Positions 14,875 to 26,868 of a stretch of 64,000 nt of DNA are shown in pieces. The stretch spans positions 310,001 to 374,000 of the forward strand of contig JABVXV010000005.1 of assembly GCA_013365325.1 (NCBI GenBank). Direction: 5' to 3'. Each line of letters starts with the position of its first letter. The stretch's first letter is position 1. Source of the stretch: Dipetalonema caudispina. Lineage: Eukaryota; Nematoda; Chromadorea; Rhabditida; Onchocercidae. Under the pieces are notes generated by a model, which had not been told where the DNA came from, ran no database searches, and worked only from the letters and a program-made list of their open reading frames with translations. Both the position numbers and the translations under genes were made by a program.

Positions 14875-17800
14875 CTAAGTTTGTGTCTGCATGCCATTAC
14901 TGTTGGTACGATGAGTGTTAGAAAATAAAACGGATACAAAAAACATACTAAGAAAGGTGAGTAGTAATAAGGAAAACCGGTCCGTATATTGTGGATACAG
15001 GAATACAAATGTCCATAGTATCAGAAATTTCACTGAAACAAATAAGAATATTATGAGAGTATTTTGTCAAAGAAAGTAACGGATTCTGGAGTGTTTCGCA
15101 CAGTCAGATATAATTTTACTCATGCTTTTCCTAACCTAGTCAAATTTATTTTTGGAAAAAAATCCATCTTTTCAAATCAAAATTATAAAAAATCGATATG
15201 CGCAAGACAGCAGTCTAGCCTCTACGTATTTTTTCATCTCTACTAAGATCTTTTCATCAGAGTCATCAAGAAGGAAAAATTACGACAAAAGCGGAACACA
15301 TTACGTAATATTTACTATCCCTTAAAAAGCTTTCAAATCTCCAAAAACCTATCAAGCTTACCAATGAAAATGACTTGAACGTATTGGCTAATGCGACCTC
15401 CTACCGCATTCTCATTCTGATTCCATCCATTACCCGCTGCAGCATCAGCTGCTGCATCCAACGATGTATCTCTCACTGCCGTTATCCCTGGATCTGGTCC
15501 CATTATTGCATTATAACTATAACGGAAAATCCGCAAGAAAGCGTTTTGCACTCGTATTAATCTAGAAATGATCACTAAATCAATTTAACACAAAACAAGT
15601 AAAAATTACAAAATAAGAGATTTAAAGGTCAGATAAGACGAGTCTGCAAACTAGTCTGCCAGCAAGTCTCAGTGATTTAAATCCTAGCAGCTTCTGCTTT
15701 ACACATATTCTAAGTTTTAAAATCACCGCTGAGAACTGCCTTAGAGAAACCCAACACCTTTCTGCTCAAATATTTTCAACACACACACACATCATCACAA
15801 TCCTATCCTTTTCGAAGAATTCTTCGAAAGCCAAGCTAATGCAACAGAAGACAACATACATTGGGTCATTTTGATTGTCTTCTATAGAATGACCTCGAAA
15901 TGTTTGAATAATGGTCCGAGTTAATTCTTGTGCTGTATTGGTAGATACCGATTGTGAGCCAGCTATGGCTGCTGTAATTGCTCCATTGCTTAAATCTGAA
16001 AACATCTTGATAAATTGACCTTACCAAACTTCCAATTTGATCATGTTTTCCCTCCATAAAATCTTGCTGCATCCTTCCCAATGTTCTTACCCCTCTAATA
16101 AATTAGCTGAATCACGAACGCATATAAACGGAATTCGCTATATAAGTAAACACCACTCATTTTTCCCCTGCCCTAAATTATTCATGCATATGCTCCATGA
16201 AAATTTGTAACATAAACAAGGACAGAGATGATCAAATTCTTATTTGCAATCATGAATAAACGTTTCAAACAAGAAATGCAAAGATTCATGCTCAGCACTT
16301 TCCTTTTTCTGAAATACCTCTGAGAATTCAATTTTAGCTGCCTTAACGATATTGCATTTCTGAATATTACTAAATCTAATATGTGATATGTGCTAAGAAA
16401 TCGCAAATTCAACATTTTAAGCAGTCTCTAAATTAATAAATTAAAGAAATGCCATTTTTTTACTTTCACAAGATGAACCATACAGAATTTTCCTACCAGA
16501 AGATTCCGGTGATAACAGAGTATTATTCGATGCACTCAGAGTTGACGAAGAAGGTTGCGCGTAAGGTGTAGAACTGACATGACAATGTACAACGCATTGA
16601 TCATGTAAACCATAACTTAATAATGATCGGGTATCATCTCGTAATAACTGCCCACGATAAATCAGCCTCACTATTTTTCCGGCAAGTATTGATTCCCAGA
16701 AGTAGCGCCTAAAGTTATCAGAGATCATCAAGAAGCCGACTTACTGAACATCAAAAAACTGAGTGATTTAATATCAAGCTTCAGCACAACTACGAAAGAC
16801 ATCGGTGTCGTCGCAAATTTTTGTACCGTAACTGGTAATGTAGTGAGTGTAACTACGTTTTAATACGCCTGAACTGTATCCTGAATTCCCCCTGATCGTA
16901 TAACTGTTTGGAATACAAAACTTTTCTTTAAACATGAGAAATTCAAATCCGGTTGCGTCATACAGTACTTGGAAGTATATCACTTTAGAATCCAATCAAG
17001 TTCGTCAATAAAAAAGCATATAATTGAACAGAGAATTTCACTATCAGTAATCTGGAAATCTTTAGTAATTCAAAAAATTAGTTTGAAAAGAAACAAGAAA
17101 CCTCTTAAATTGTCCCACAGTAGATTCCAATTCTGTACAAGCAATAACCTGAGAGTCATCTAAAAACTTTAATTTTACATTAGATAACTGACGCCCAGCA
17201 TTATTCCCATCTACTGCAGCGGAATCTGAAATTTTTGGCCTTACACAGACACCATTCAAGCATCCGGCTGAAACCATTGAAAATATAATTATATTTTATC
17301 TTTATCGAAAATTCATCTTTCGTCCAAATTTCATTCTCAAATTTGTTAAGCAGGACTTCAAAAATATTTCATTTCTACTCATACAATCTTCAAACGGCAC
17401 TATTTAGAAACAAATGCTAAGTAGTTTCATTTTGTTTTCAGGATGTGTATGTATGGAGATCAAAATTCATCAAAGATAAAGGAGGAATTTCAACTATCAA
17501 CCGAAATCTGCCACTTTTCCATTTTCATCTAAATGAATGATTTACCGATGAATTGCTATGTTAGAAACTTACCGGTAATAACCGAAGATAATTCACGTTT
17601 TGTATCACTTGGTGAATTCTTTCCATTTTCAGCCTGAACTAAGGAATAGTTTATGCCGGTAGTATTACTTTTGATTATGATAATTTAGATGGAAAATTAC
17701 TCGGATCATCAAAATAGAATCAAGAGCTATCCCGATCATGCGAAAACATGCAACATGTTCCTTTTCACCCTGGACTCATCCTAATTCTATAATACCTTTC

Positions 17801-19618
17801 AGAGCTGATATCCAATCCTACTAGCGTTTCGTGCAAACTTAACAACCAGTAAGAGACTTCCTCAAAACTTTTATGACATGCACCAATATTTCTATACAAT
17901 ATAATCGATGCACTTTTTATGTCTCAATAAAATTTGGGAAGAGCAAAATTTACATAATAAATACTTCAACTTACTGAAGTTGAAGCTAAAAGGTCTGCAC
18001 TTTGTTGCCAATTACCAGTTCCCGTCCCAATATAAGTTGCATGGAGTAAGTTTCCTGCGTTCTCTGATAAGCTGACTGACTAAAAGTATCAGTTACTTGA
18101 AAGTTAAATATTTATAAAAGAATATTTTCTGACCGATAACACTGGAAAGAATACTATCAGGCGAGTTTATTGTTAATAGTTATCCGGTTTTTTATCACAA
18201 TCAAAATTCATTTATAAACTGGGTAAACTGAAACTTAAGTGCCAAACCCTCCCTTAAAGGGAGATGTTTACGTAAATACAAAAGCAAAACAGGATAATAA
18301 AATTAAACTTAATTTGTATATACATAAACTGAGGCTATGTTGGTATTGAACTGTGAATATTAGTATAATAATTTTTAAAAAACTTAGATCTGATGGATAA
18401 TAAAAACCTGTTCTGCTTGCGATACTTCTTGTGCATGTAGCGAAGTGTCTTCACTTCTGAAAAAAGGCTACAGGTAGAGTAATGAGAGAATTTTCAAAAC
18501 AATTCTCAATAAAACATCGATAACATGACTCTCGTCAAATGGACGTTCTGATAAGTTTCTTTAACTCTATTAACTTTAGAAAATTCAACTCAAGTCTCGC
18601 TGGTAAACAATATGAATTAACAAATACCGTTACTAAAGACATGTCCTAGCACATAAGACTTGAGCAAGAATAAAAGAAACTATAAAATTACGGCTAACGT
18701 TTGTCCTTGCGCCATTTCCGCTGCTTGAGGCAACGCTGTCTCCTGAGAAGTGTTACTTTGTTCCATAATACCACTGTCCATTAAAGCTTCAAGTGCTTGT
18801 TCCGTGACTGCACCAAAAGGTCGTCCTGGACGATCTCGAAATAAGTTAACTTCTTGATTATCCACTTGCAACACCTAAATTCATAGCGAAAAATTTATTT
18901 TTTCCAAATTTCTGGAATCATGTTGCTGAACTGGAACCTCAATTATAATGCCGGTTCCTCAGTTAAAGTCTGAATAGGGCTTTATATCATCATGTTCGAC
19001 AACGAATTCCAAGTACCCGGTAATCCAAGTGAAATTACAAAAATCACCTGAACAATTCTTCTGTTGGGATGAATTTGCATTTGAACAAGCCATACGTAAT
19101 AATCAACTGGTGGTATACCAGTACTGACCCAAGCCAGTGATATTAACACGATAATAATTACTGCTATTAGAAACCAAATGACCTAAAACAGTTTCGTTTC
19201 TGAAACAATTTGCAACCTACTTATCTTTTCTCAAATTTTTACATTGTGACCAGAAGTAGCATAGTTACACTGGTGTGTAGTGTATTTGCTTTCGGGTACA
19301 TAGGAAGACAAAATTTGGTGTTATTTTTAAAACACAGACAATTCTAAAACTGTAACAGAGATAACGAATTGCACGATTTCCTGGAATATCCCACTACGAT
19401 CCTTTTTATAAGACAGCCATTCCTTTCCTTTATATATCAGCAAAAACTTATCTCCTAGCCACTGTAACTACAACAGTTACAATCCAATTAGCTACTTCGA
19501 AGTTGTTCCTTCCCCAATCTATCAACAATCAAAACAACTCACTATTGTACTTGAATACTCATTTACAAGATCATAATTAATTAACCTCATCACCGATACC
19601 TTCAATAAAACCAGCCAT
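14875..19618 (-). CDS. TMUB1/2-like transmembrane and ubiquitin-like domain protein
   Basis: Homologue of TMUB, an ER membrane protein with a cytosolic ubiquitin-like domain, linked in mammals to ER-associated degradation. Eleven exons: 19618-19586, 19182-19048, 18874-18699, 18456-18408, 18079-17975, 17633-17573, 17267-17102, 16708-16497, 15995-15860, 15561-15362, 15032-14875; phase closes exactly at 476 aa. The N-terminus MAGFIEGIGDEV followed by a membrane helix ending ISLAWVSTG matches the TMUB start (IEGVGDEV...LAWVST). The ubiquitin-like domain, residues ~217-292, carries VKLKFLDDSQ, then VRLIYRGQLLRDDTRSL and CVVHCHVSS. Two hydrophobic segments follow at ~418-470 (KFLILWTFVFLY and FSLLLLTFLSMFFVSVLF). 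The third exon needs the donor GTTAGC at 18698; the neighbouring GTAATT would put a stop into the next exon. The linkers before and after the ubiquitin-like domain, with many A, S, T, N and Q residues, are longer than in human TMUB1 (about 246 aa). Confidence 0.93.
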
Positions 19619-20267
19619 GCGATGCGTGTGCTATAATGGAAGCCAAAACATGACAGCAGTATCCTGAAATGGTAATACAGAGCATCTTTCATTGAATCAA
19701 ACTCTGATCAATCTATGAACACCAAATACCCCATAACTCGACCGGTCATTTCAACCGGCATCAACATTTCTTGAGGTCCCGTTAAAATTTAACCATTCCG
19801 TTTAGTCATATTGGGATGGTAAGAGTATTGGTACTTATATTTGGTGGATCACAGATGAAGGAACGGGGGGATAATCGAGTGACGCGGAGGAGTTATCAAG
19901 AGGTAGGGGAAGAGGAGTAATTAAGCTTGTATTGCTTCACTCACATTCTAACCATTTGTGCAATTTATTCCATTTTAACTGTAAAGTGCTTATTTAGTAA
20001 ATTCTTATTGCTATGTCATTTTGGTTATCAATCACAGGAAGGCGACTAATGTTTATTTTATGTATTTGCCCTATCATGAGAAGTCAATAAACATTGTATA
20101 TACTAGAATGTAAGTAAGCGGTTGGATTTTATTATTCCTTATAGTTCTACAAAAATAATGCTTAGTTATAAAGTATTTAAAGAATAGACCGAAACATTCA
20201 AAGGTTATTTACTACAGATTTAAGTGTGTGTGGTGGTTTCCTGTGAAGCATTTGTATACTCTCAATT
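19619..20267. promoter_or_regulatory. Divergent intergenic region between TMUB and the membrane-protein gene
   Basis: The 650-bp gap separates the start codons of the minus-strand TMUB gene and the plus-strand membrane-protein gene, so it probably contains both promoters. It has a short G-rich patch at about 19857-19919, unusual in this AT-rich window. I cannot assign particular factor-binding sites. Confidence 0.5.
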
Positions 20268-22056
20268 ATGAGAGTTCATCATATGCTCCTTTGTCTAAGA
20301 ATTTTTATGGTAGTAAGTTATTTTGTTATGAATTGCGAAAGCTTCGGGTAAAATTCAGAGTGATGTGATGCAATTATACTATGTATTACAAGTCAGGATA
20401 TTTTACTTCCTTATTACAATTAAGTAAGGTTTGATTTGCTCATCTGTAAAGGTTGGAAAATCTTGGAAATTTCTTTGTGTGCTTCCTATCTCATTTTTTC
20501 AATTTTTTCTTCGATCTCACCAATTTGCAGTTCTTCTGCATATGGGTATTGGTATGTGGAGCAATTATGGCATCACATTATTCATACGGCAGTCGTGAAA
20601 CGTTGATCATTGCCATAATATTGGATGCGTTACTGATGGTTTTTTGCATTTTCTTGATTGTCGATGTCTTGAAAAGATATTATCTTCAGTTTCCAGTGGT
20701 ACTGTATGCTTATCTGTTAGTAAAAATCCTTAAAAAAACGTACCTGAAATCCATGTGTAAAATTACATGATAGCAATTTACATACCGGTTCATTGAATAT
20801 AACAGCACGATTTTGCGTATTGACTTCAGCGAGTTGCGCTTAGTGTGATCCGAAAAACCAAAATAACAAAGATATATGGCAAGGTGAAATCAAAACCCGA
20901 TCCATATGTAACTGTTGTTACAAAACTAGTTGAATCAGGAGCATTGGACTGGCTCGATGCTTTCTATAATTTTATTCTATCATTTCATGTGAGTACTTCA
21001 GGAGCAAGTGCCAAAGTTACCAAAAATTGACTCATTTTGAAGCATTTATCTATCATAGCTTGGAAAAAATTTTAGCCTTTCGAAGCTTAAAATTGCTAAA
21101 TAATGGATGCAACAACACGTCGAGCTCCTCTAAACTCCACTTCAGCCTTAAAATTCAATTCTCGATTGGAACTTTCCAATAAAAATGGAATGGGAGGTAG
21201 AATGTCTCATTTGTTCCAACTAAAGTTGCTGGTTTACTTAGGTATACTGGGATACTTTAGCAACAAGTCATAATTAGTTCCACGCCAAGTAGTGATTACT
21301 GTTAAAAATAGTAATAGACTTTATTGAAGCATTTCTCTTCCTATCCTCACAGCTCGCGCATTTATCTTTCTTCAACAACTAATCATTTATTTTAAATTGC
21401 TTAATACATAGATTAATCTAATTAAAACATGTATAATCAAATTGTCAATGGTCGGAGAATGAATTTTATGAATGTAGCAGTTCATATTTTGACCATTTAA
21501 GAAATTATATATCAAATATTCATTTTAGTTAACATATATAACACTTATCGCCATAATTATTGCCGGAATCGTTGCATGGATGATCACCGCATCGGCAACA
21601 ATCGATATACTGGCTACTCTAACTATTGTAAGTTTCTAGTCTTCTGAAGATTATAGTAAAGGAGAACAAAGATTCAAGCTAAGTCCTATTCTTTCTGTTT
21701 CTCCTTCTGGACAAACGTTGAAACTGTGAATTGTCAGGAATTTTGTTACAGTTTTTAAGAAGCAATGGTTTGGGCCATTTCTGTGACCACATCTTGGTAT
21801 TATTACAAGCATCAAAATCATGAAAAGTCATTTTTTTTCAATATGATTTAATGTCACTGTGAACTAGTCGAATGAAATAGAAATCAAACTTTCGAGAAAA
21901 ATGCCAAGCAAATTCACCTTTTAGGGCAATTCATGGCACACGGTAACGTGTCTTATGATGGATTCTATGACTCAGCTATATGCAACGAGTCCAGGTCAAC
22001 TTTTTCATACTCAAACATCATCAACACAAACACGTAACGGAAACGTAATAGTATAA
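20268..22056 (+). CDS. Small multi-pass membrane protein, function unknown
   Basis: I do not recognise this gene. Five plus-strand exons give a continuous frame of about 200 aa: 20268-20312, 20531-20698 (donor uncertain, 20695 or 20698), 20830-20988, 21529-21627, 21925-22056. Acceptors are clear (TTTGCAG, CTTCAG, TTTTAG) and three of the four donors are GTAAGT or GTGAGT. Hydrophobic stretches are FFCIWVLVCGAIMA, then TLIIAIILDALLMVFCIFLI, a polar charged loop with KTKITKIYGKVKSKPDPY, and YITLIAIIIAGIVAWMI; a hydrophilic tail rich in T, Q and S ends in NGNVIV. The topology resembles small tetraspan or MARVEL-type proteins, but no diagnostic motif is visible, so I assign no family. It is divergent from TMUB and convergent with the sterol methyltransferase gene. 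The first exon (MRVHHMLLCLRIFMV) is the least certain part. Confidence 0.6.
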
Positions 22057-22388
22057 TGTAATCGACATGCTGATCTCAGTAATGGGTAGCGATACCTCCC
22101 AGTTCATTCTCATCTACTTTGTTTTGGGTCCAAATGCCTTCGTAGACGACGCGCAAAAATACAACATTTCGCTGTTTTTTACTTTTACCGTTCAAAAGTA
22201 TGAAGTATATGTTTCGAGTTATGTATTTTTGCGTGCTACCTTCACCCTGCTTCACCTTTCTTGTTTTTTTTGAACACTGAACATATGAAGTTGCACCTTT
22301 ACAATATTTGATTACATACAACATCTAAGATGTTGTATTGTATATACCGCACTCTAAATGATCTTCCCACTCAAAAGCTTGAAATAGT

Positions 22389-22394
22389 AATAAA
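22389..22394 (+). terminator. Candidate AATAAA polyadenylation signal of the membrane-protein gene
   Basis: A canonical AATAAA hexamer lies about 330 bases after the stop codon of the plus-strand membrane-protein gene. In such AT-rich DNA a chance match is possible. Confidence 0.35.
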
Positions 22395-22708
22395 ACGTAT
22401 GAGTTTGCTTCACAAATAAGCATCCTAAATAGATGAGTGAGTAGGAATGGATTTTCTAGACAAAAAACAAAAGCAAGTTTGCTGAGCGAGCAAATGTTTG
22501 TTTGTCTGGTAGGAAGTAAACGGAAGTTTTATCCATTACTGTTAAATTAAAAAAACTTTTTTCGAGCAGGTTGTTTACAATATGTGAATTTGAATTGTTT
22601 CACTGTTGTAACATGCATGAAGTCTATATTATTTTCATCCTTTCAAGAAATTACATTTCAAGTCATCCAAATAAAAACTTTAAAATTTCCCTGTCAACCA
22701 AACCAAAA

Positions 22709-24950
22709 TCATTTGGTTTTCCGAAACAACAATACTTCGGAGCCACTGAGGATGCCCAGTTTGCCAGCGTGAACAATACTGTTCACCGTACCAGCCAGAA
22801 ATATTCGTTTAAAACGAAGAAATCCTCTAGGCATAATATGAAGTGCTTCTGCAACCGAAATTATCCAGTCAACCAGTGATGAGCTGCAATTAAGTGTTTG
22901 AGACTACTTCTTGTGAATTTCAGTGCTTGAAAGCGAAATTAAAAAAAAAAAAGTGGGATTAGTGAATAATCAGCGCTACAACTTACTTCTTATTTTTTTC
23001 TTTTTCACTTCTTATTTTGATATGAATGGACGCTAAATACGTCCCATCAAGGATACTAGCGTTGAGATTTAGTCGTGACAGTAATAAATGTTCATTTATC
23101 CTTATTTTGAAAATTAAATTAAATTGCCTCAAGAAAAACTAACTAAACTTATAATAATCCGAGAAAGGAGAAATTAAGCATTTACTATTTAAATTTGAAT
23201 ATCGTGGTGTTAAATAGCAATACCGAATATCGATAGATTACAGGAAAGAATGAAGATATGAAAAAAAAAAAAAAAAAAACACTATGATTATTTTTAAAAA
23301 ACTCTGTTTTATTGGAAGCAGAAACATAAAATCTTGATCTATCCAGGAGTGAGACATTGTTTGTTTCTAAAGATAACAGTGGTGTGCAAAATCAACGAAT
23401 CTCAAGAAAATTTGACAAACAAACCTATGCCAAGAAAAACTATGCTCACTGCTGTATGCTTCCAAAATATGGTTGTGAGTGTGAGTTTGGAATTTTTCAT
23501 CCGCGATGCGAGCTAAGCAGTGCTGATGGATTCATAATCAATAAAATTAGTTTCAGCAAAGTTTTGAAACTGATTTTCACAAAGAAATTTGAAGCAAAAC
23601 CAACCTAATAAGCCACATGAATAAAGGAGAATGCGAGAAGCAAAAGTAATAAGGATTTCCAGTTTCTTGGTCAAGATCGATGTTTTCTGTTAGTTCCAAG
23701 CCGTAAATTTTTGCCGTATTTATTATTTCTTCCCTGAAATTATAGGATGTATTGAAATGCTTCATTATCCTTGACTCCGTAACAATGGCTAGTATATCTT
23801 AACATGATGACTGTAAACGTGAAAAAAAACAACGCGTTATAGTATTTTTAATAGATAAAAATGAGGTCAATTAATCACTCCAAATGTACGTCAAAAAAAG
23901 CTTACTTGGTGTGTAAGGGAGGCATTCCGCAAGCATACTCTAAATTTTTAATAACCGTTTTATGTTCCTCTGAAGAGGAATGATATTTATCAGTTTTTAA
24001 TAGATCATAAACAAGGAAAAATCCTCCCGGACGCAAAATTCGATTTACTTCTTGCAGTGCTGGTTTCAAATCTTCCAAATATTTCAGTGCATAAATCTGA
24101 AAAAATGCAAGGAAATTAAAGCTGCAAAAAGTTTTTCGGTGCACTTTTTGCACCAATGAGTGAGTTGCTGTGGGATTGATTGAAAGTGTGATAGAACTTT
24201 TGATAAAGATAGACATAGTCTAGAGGATCAGATATGATCCCTTGATGATTCTGTGATAAGTTTTTAAGAACCAGCTATAAGAAATCACTTTAATCATTTG
24301 ATACATTATCCGGTACAAAGATTTTGAGAATTTTTATAGAGTATAGCAGTCAAAATTTGAGATATATTTCGGTAATACACAATGCAAATTTCCTTATCGT
24401 AAACAAAACATCTTTGATTGAACTTACCGCATATGCACAATCATAGTGACTGTCTACCAATGGTAAACAGCAGTAGTTTCCCTGCATGATAGTGCAATTC
24501 TCGAGACCTTCATTCTGGAAACGTTTGTTTCCAATTATCACCTCGTTTCCTGCTATTGTCACACCAACCAAATCAGCCCCAGTAAAGGCTAGATCGTGCA
24601 TAACACCACCTATACCACATCCAATATCTACACACTTCTTACCTAAATTAAACTTTACGATTGGTATGACAAGTTGACACAAATTATTTTACCCATATCA
24701 AATATTATTGCAAAGCTGCTCAGGTACCTTTGGTAAGTTCCAAACAATGACCGATTCGCTCATGAAGCTCATTCAATGCATCTGCCAGTGATTGTTGTCT
24801 ACGTCGAGGCGGTGCAAAATGAAAACTTCCATTAAAGTATTCATCGATAACGACGGACATAACGGAGTAGTAGTGTGCCGTAACCATCGAATAGTCCGAC
24901 TTTGCCTTTGCCTCTCTGTACAGTCGATCATGTTCTTCAGCAAACGTTTC
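22709..24950 (-). CDS. strm-1: STRM-1-like sterol methyltransferase (5' exons unresolved)
   Basis: An S-adenosylmethionine-dependent methyltransferase of the sterol methyltransferase group, closest by motif to nematode STRM-1, which methylates the 4-position of the sterol nucleus. Five exons in phase: 24950-24728, 24642-24428, 24096-23906, 23733-23605, 22883-22709 (stop), about 310 codons. The N-terminal block FAEEHDRLYREAKAKSDYSM followed by VTAHYYSVMS is typical. Motif I is VDIGCGIGG, with VGVTIAGNEV after it; the post-II region is IYALKYLEDL and motif III-like LRPGGFFLVYDLL. The C-terminal sterol-methyltransferase region runs to AEALHIMPRGFLRFKRIFLAG and ends at LLFRKTK. The first exon shown starts in phase 0 with Glu, so at least one 5' exon with the start codon is missing. 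A frame at 25897-26085 with a hydrophobic stretch could be it, but I could not prove the join. The symbol is by similarity to the nematode family. Confidence 0.88.
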
Positions 24951-26359
24951 CTGAATTTCAATTGTGTTTTCCTCCTATCGCAAAGGGCAAGGTTAAAATC
25001 ATTGAAAGAACATTTGGGTATTTCGAAAATCAAGAAATCTTAAAACGCTCCACTCGCACTATCTTCTTTATTTTGCCCTTTCAATTCTTCTTCGAATATT
25101 TCAACTCTGCCATAAGTGCATGGCGAATATGCAAGGATGGACATCAATTCTTACTCATTAACAGACAATTTAAATTAACTTCATTTTATCAGTAAGATGA
25201 ACTGAAAATCTAATTACATTATGCAAATAATAAATGATTAATCTATGCGGAGGAAAAAAAAACTACTTGAAATACTTAAGATCTTCTTCCTAATGCATTT
25301 TATCATGGGATTAATAACGTGTACAGTCCGAATGAAGGAGTGACTGAAAAAACATAAAGTAATAGTACTGGTACATTATCCATCCGATATCTTCAATTTG
25401 CCAGATAATCGTTCATTTTTAAATTAAAGTTTCCGTTTCAACAGCCCTTCCTGTCTCGAATGCAAGCAAAAGATGGATGTTTTTATGCATCATGTAAAGG
25501 TAAAAGTATAAACTTCAAATCACTCTAATTTAAACATCAGATGTTTAAGTTACTAACAATATCGAACATCCATTTGAAAAAAAAATATCTTCGAGATAGA
25601 GACAACAAGCTATATATATTGAGAAGCATCGTAAAGTTATATTGCTAGATTTTTTACAACCGCAATATAAGAAGACTGTTCATCTATCAATTTCTTGAAA
25701 CACTGCCAGATAACCTTTACGACTTTCCATTTTGGGGCAAAGTGTACGATTGCTTCAGAAATGAGACTTTAAATCGGAAGATAAAAGAAGAAAAAAGAGA
25801 ATATCAACCAAGGAAAGTTTACAACTAACTCATTACTAAGCACTAAGCACCTCTTCACATCATCAGAGCTCATATAAAGTTTAAAATCTTAAGTTATCAG
25901 TGGTTGAACAAGTAAACGATACCATATGCAGATTCAAACACTTGAAGAACTGAAGTTCCCAATACAACGTGGAAGGCAGTGAGATGAAAAAGCTCCATAA
26001 GATTTCGAAAAAACCAATAACTTTCATGTCCTCTTTGCATTTTCAAAGAAATTATGGGAGTGCCTTTTTTGACAGAAAAAAACAAGTTACCAAATCTTCC
26101 CGTCGAAAATGTCGTAGTAATTTGAAAAACTTCGATGTTAAATCAATCGACATGATGAACAGAACGTTATACCACGGAATGATCGTTTTTCTGCAGACTA
26201 GAGGGATTTCGCGAAGTGATCATGAAAATCATGTGGCATCGCAATACTCTCATGATTGTAACAGTCATACCCCTTATCACTATGCAAAAACAAGGACAAA
26301 CCTAAGGAGGATGCACACACAGAGACACACACATACACAAGCACACAGACACAGACACA

Positions 26360-26361
<2 letters not shown>

Positions 26362-26401
<40 letters not shown>
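26362..26401. repeat. (CA)20 microsatellite
   Basis: A perfect CA dinucleotide run with an imperfect CA-rich flank starting near 26313. It produces spurious long open frames on both strands (TH repeats on plus, VC repeats on minus) that should not be annotated as genes. Confidence 0.95.
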
Positions 26402-26404
<3 letters not shown>

Positions 26405-26664
26405 TAGAAGAAATATTACAACTGTAACATAAATGTCTCGTACAAAATAATGGCACAAAGAAAACATGAGAAAATCATATTTTTAGTTTCTCATCATCTT
26501 TTTAATCTTCAAAAAGTAGAGTAATGAAAAAACTTAAATTTACAGACTTTTCGGTAAAATATGGCAAAGTAGGGAAGAATTCTTTCAAGATGATATTGAA
26601 GATGAGATATCGATTTTTAAAACAGTCGACTATAGAAGTTGAAAAAATGATTTCTTCCATCAAC

Positions 26665-26685
26665 ATATATATATATATATATATA
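26665..26685. repeat. (AT)n microsatellite
   Basis: Alternating AT run just 3' of the winged-helix/nucleosidase gene, about 180 bases beyond its stop codon on the minus strand. Confidence 0.9.
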
Positions 26686-26868
26686 CTCGAATAAGTGTGA
26701 TAGCAATCTCCATTTTTACAAGTAAATTTCTCTTTTTAAAACATATTTTGTTTAGGATCTGCAAATTACTGAAATCTGATCCGGATGAATATACATTCCT
26801 GAGTGCAACACGCATATATATTCTAGAACGCTGGTAAGTCTGAAAACAGCAAAACTGATCACTTTCCC

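Larger units (their letters stand above)
24951..26868. other. Region between strm-1 and the winged-helix/nucleosidase gene
   Basis: Probably holds the missing strm-1 5' exon(s), its promoter, and the 3' UTR of the next gene. A minus-strand frame at 25897-26085 encodes a hydrophobic run (LTAFHVVLGTSVLQVF) that could be a membrane-anchoring N-terminus, with a possible donor after LQ in the right phase. The evidence is weak. CA and TA microsatellites occupy part of the remainder. Confidence 0.4.

Noticed and set aside
16774..16995. 73-codon minus-strand frame between the two halves of the TMUB ubiquitin-like domain
   Set aside because: Joining the flanking exons directly reconstructs the ubiquitin-like domain in phase, so this is intron.
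25969..26427. 152-codon plus-strand open frame
   Set aside because: Its second half is the CA microsatellite read as His-Thr repeats and it has no splice context or family match.
26198..26467. 89-codon minus-strand frame rich in Val-Cys
   Set aside because: It is the opposite-strand reading of the same CA repeat.
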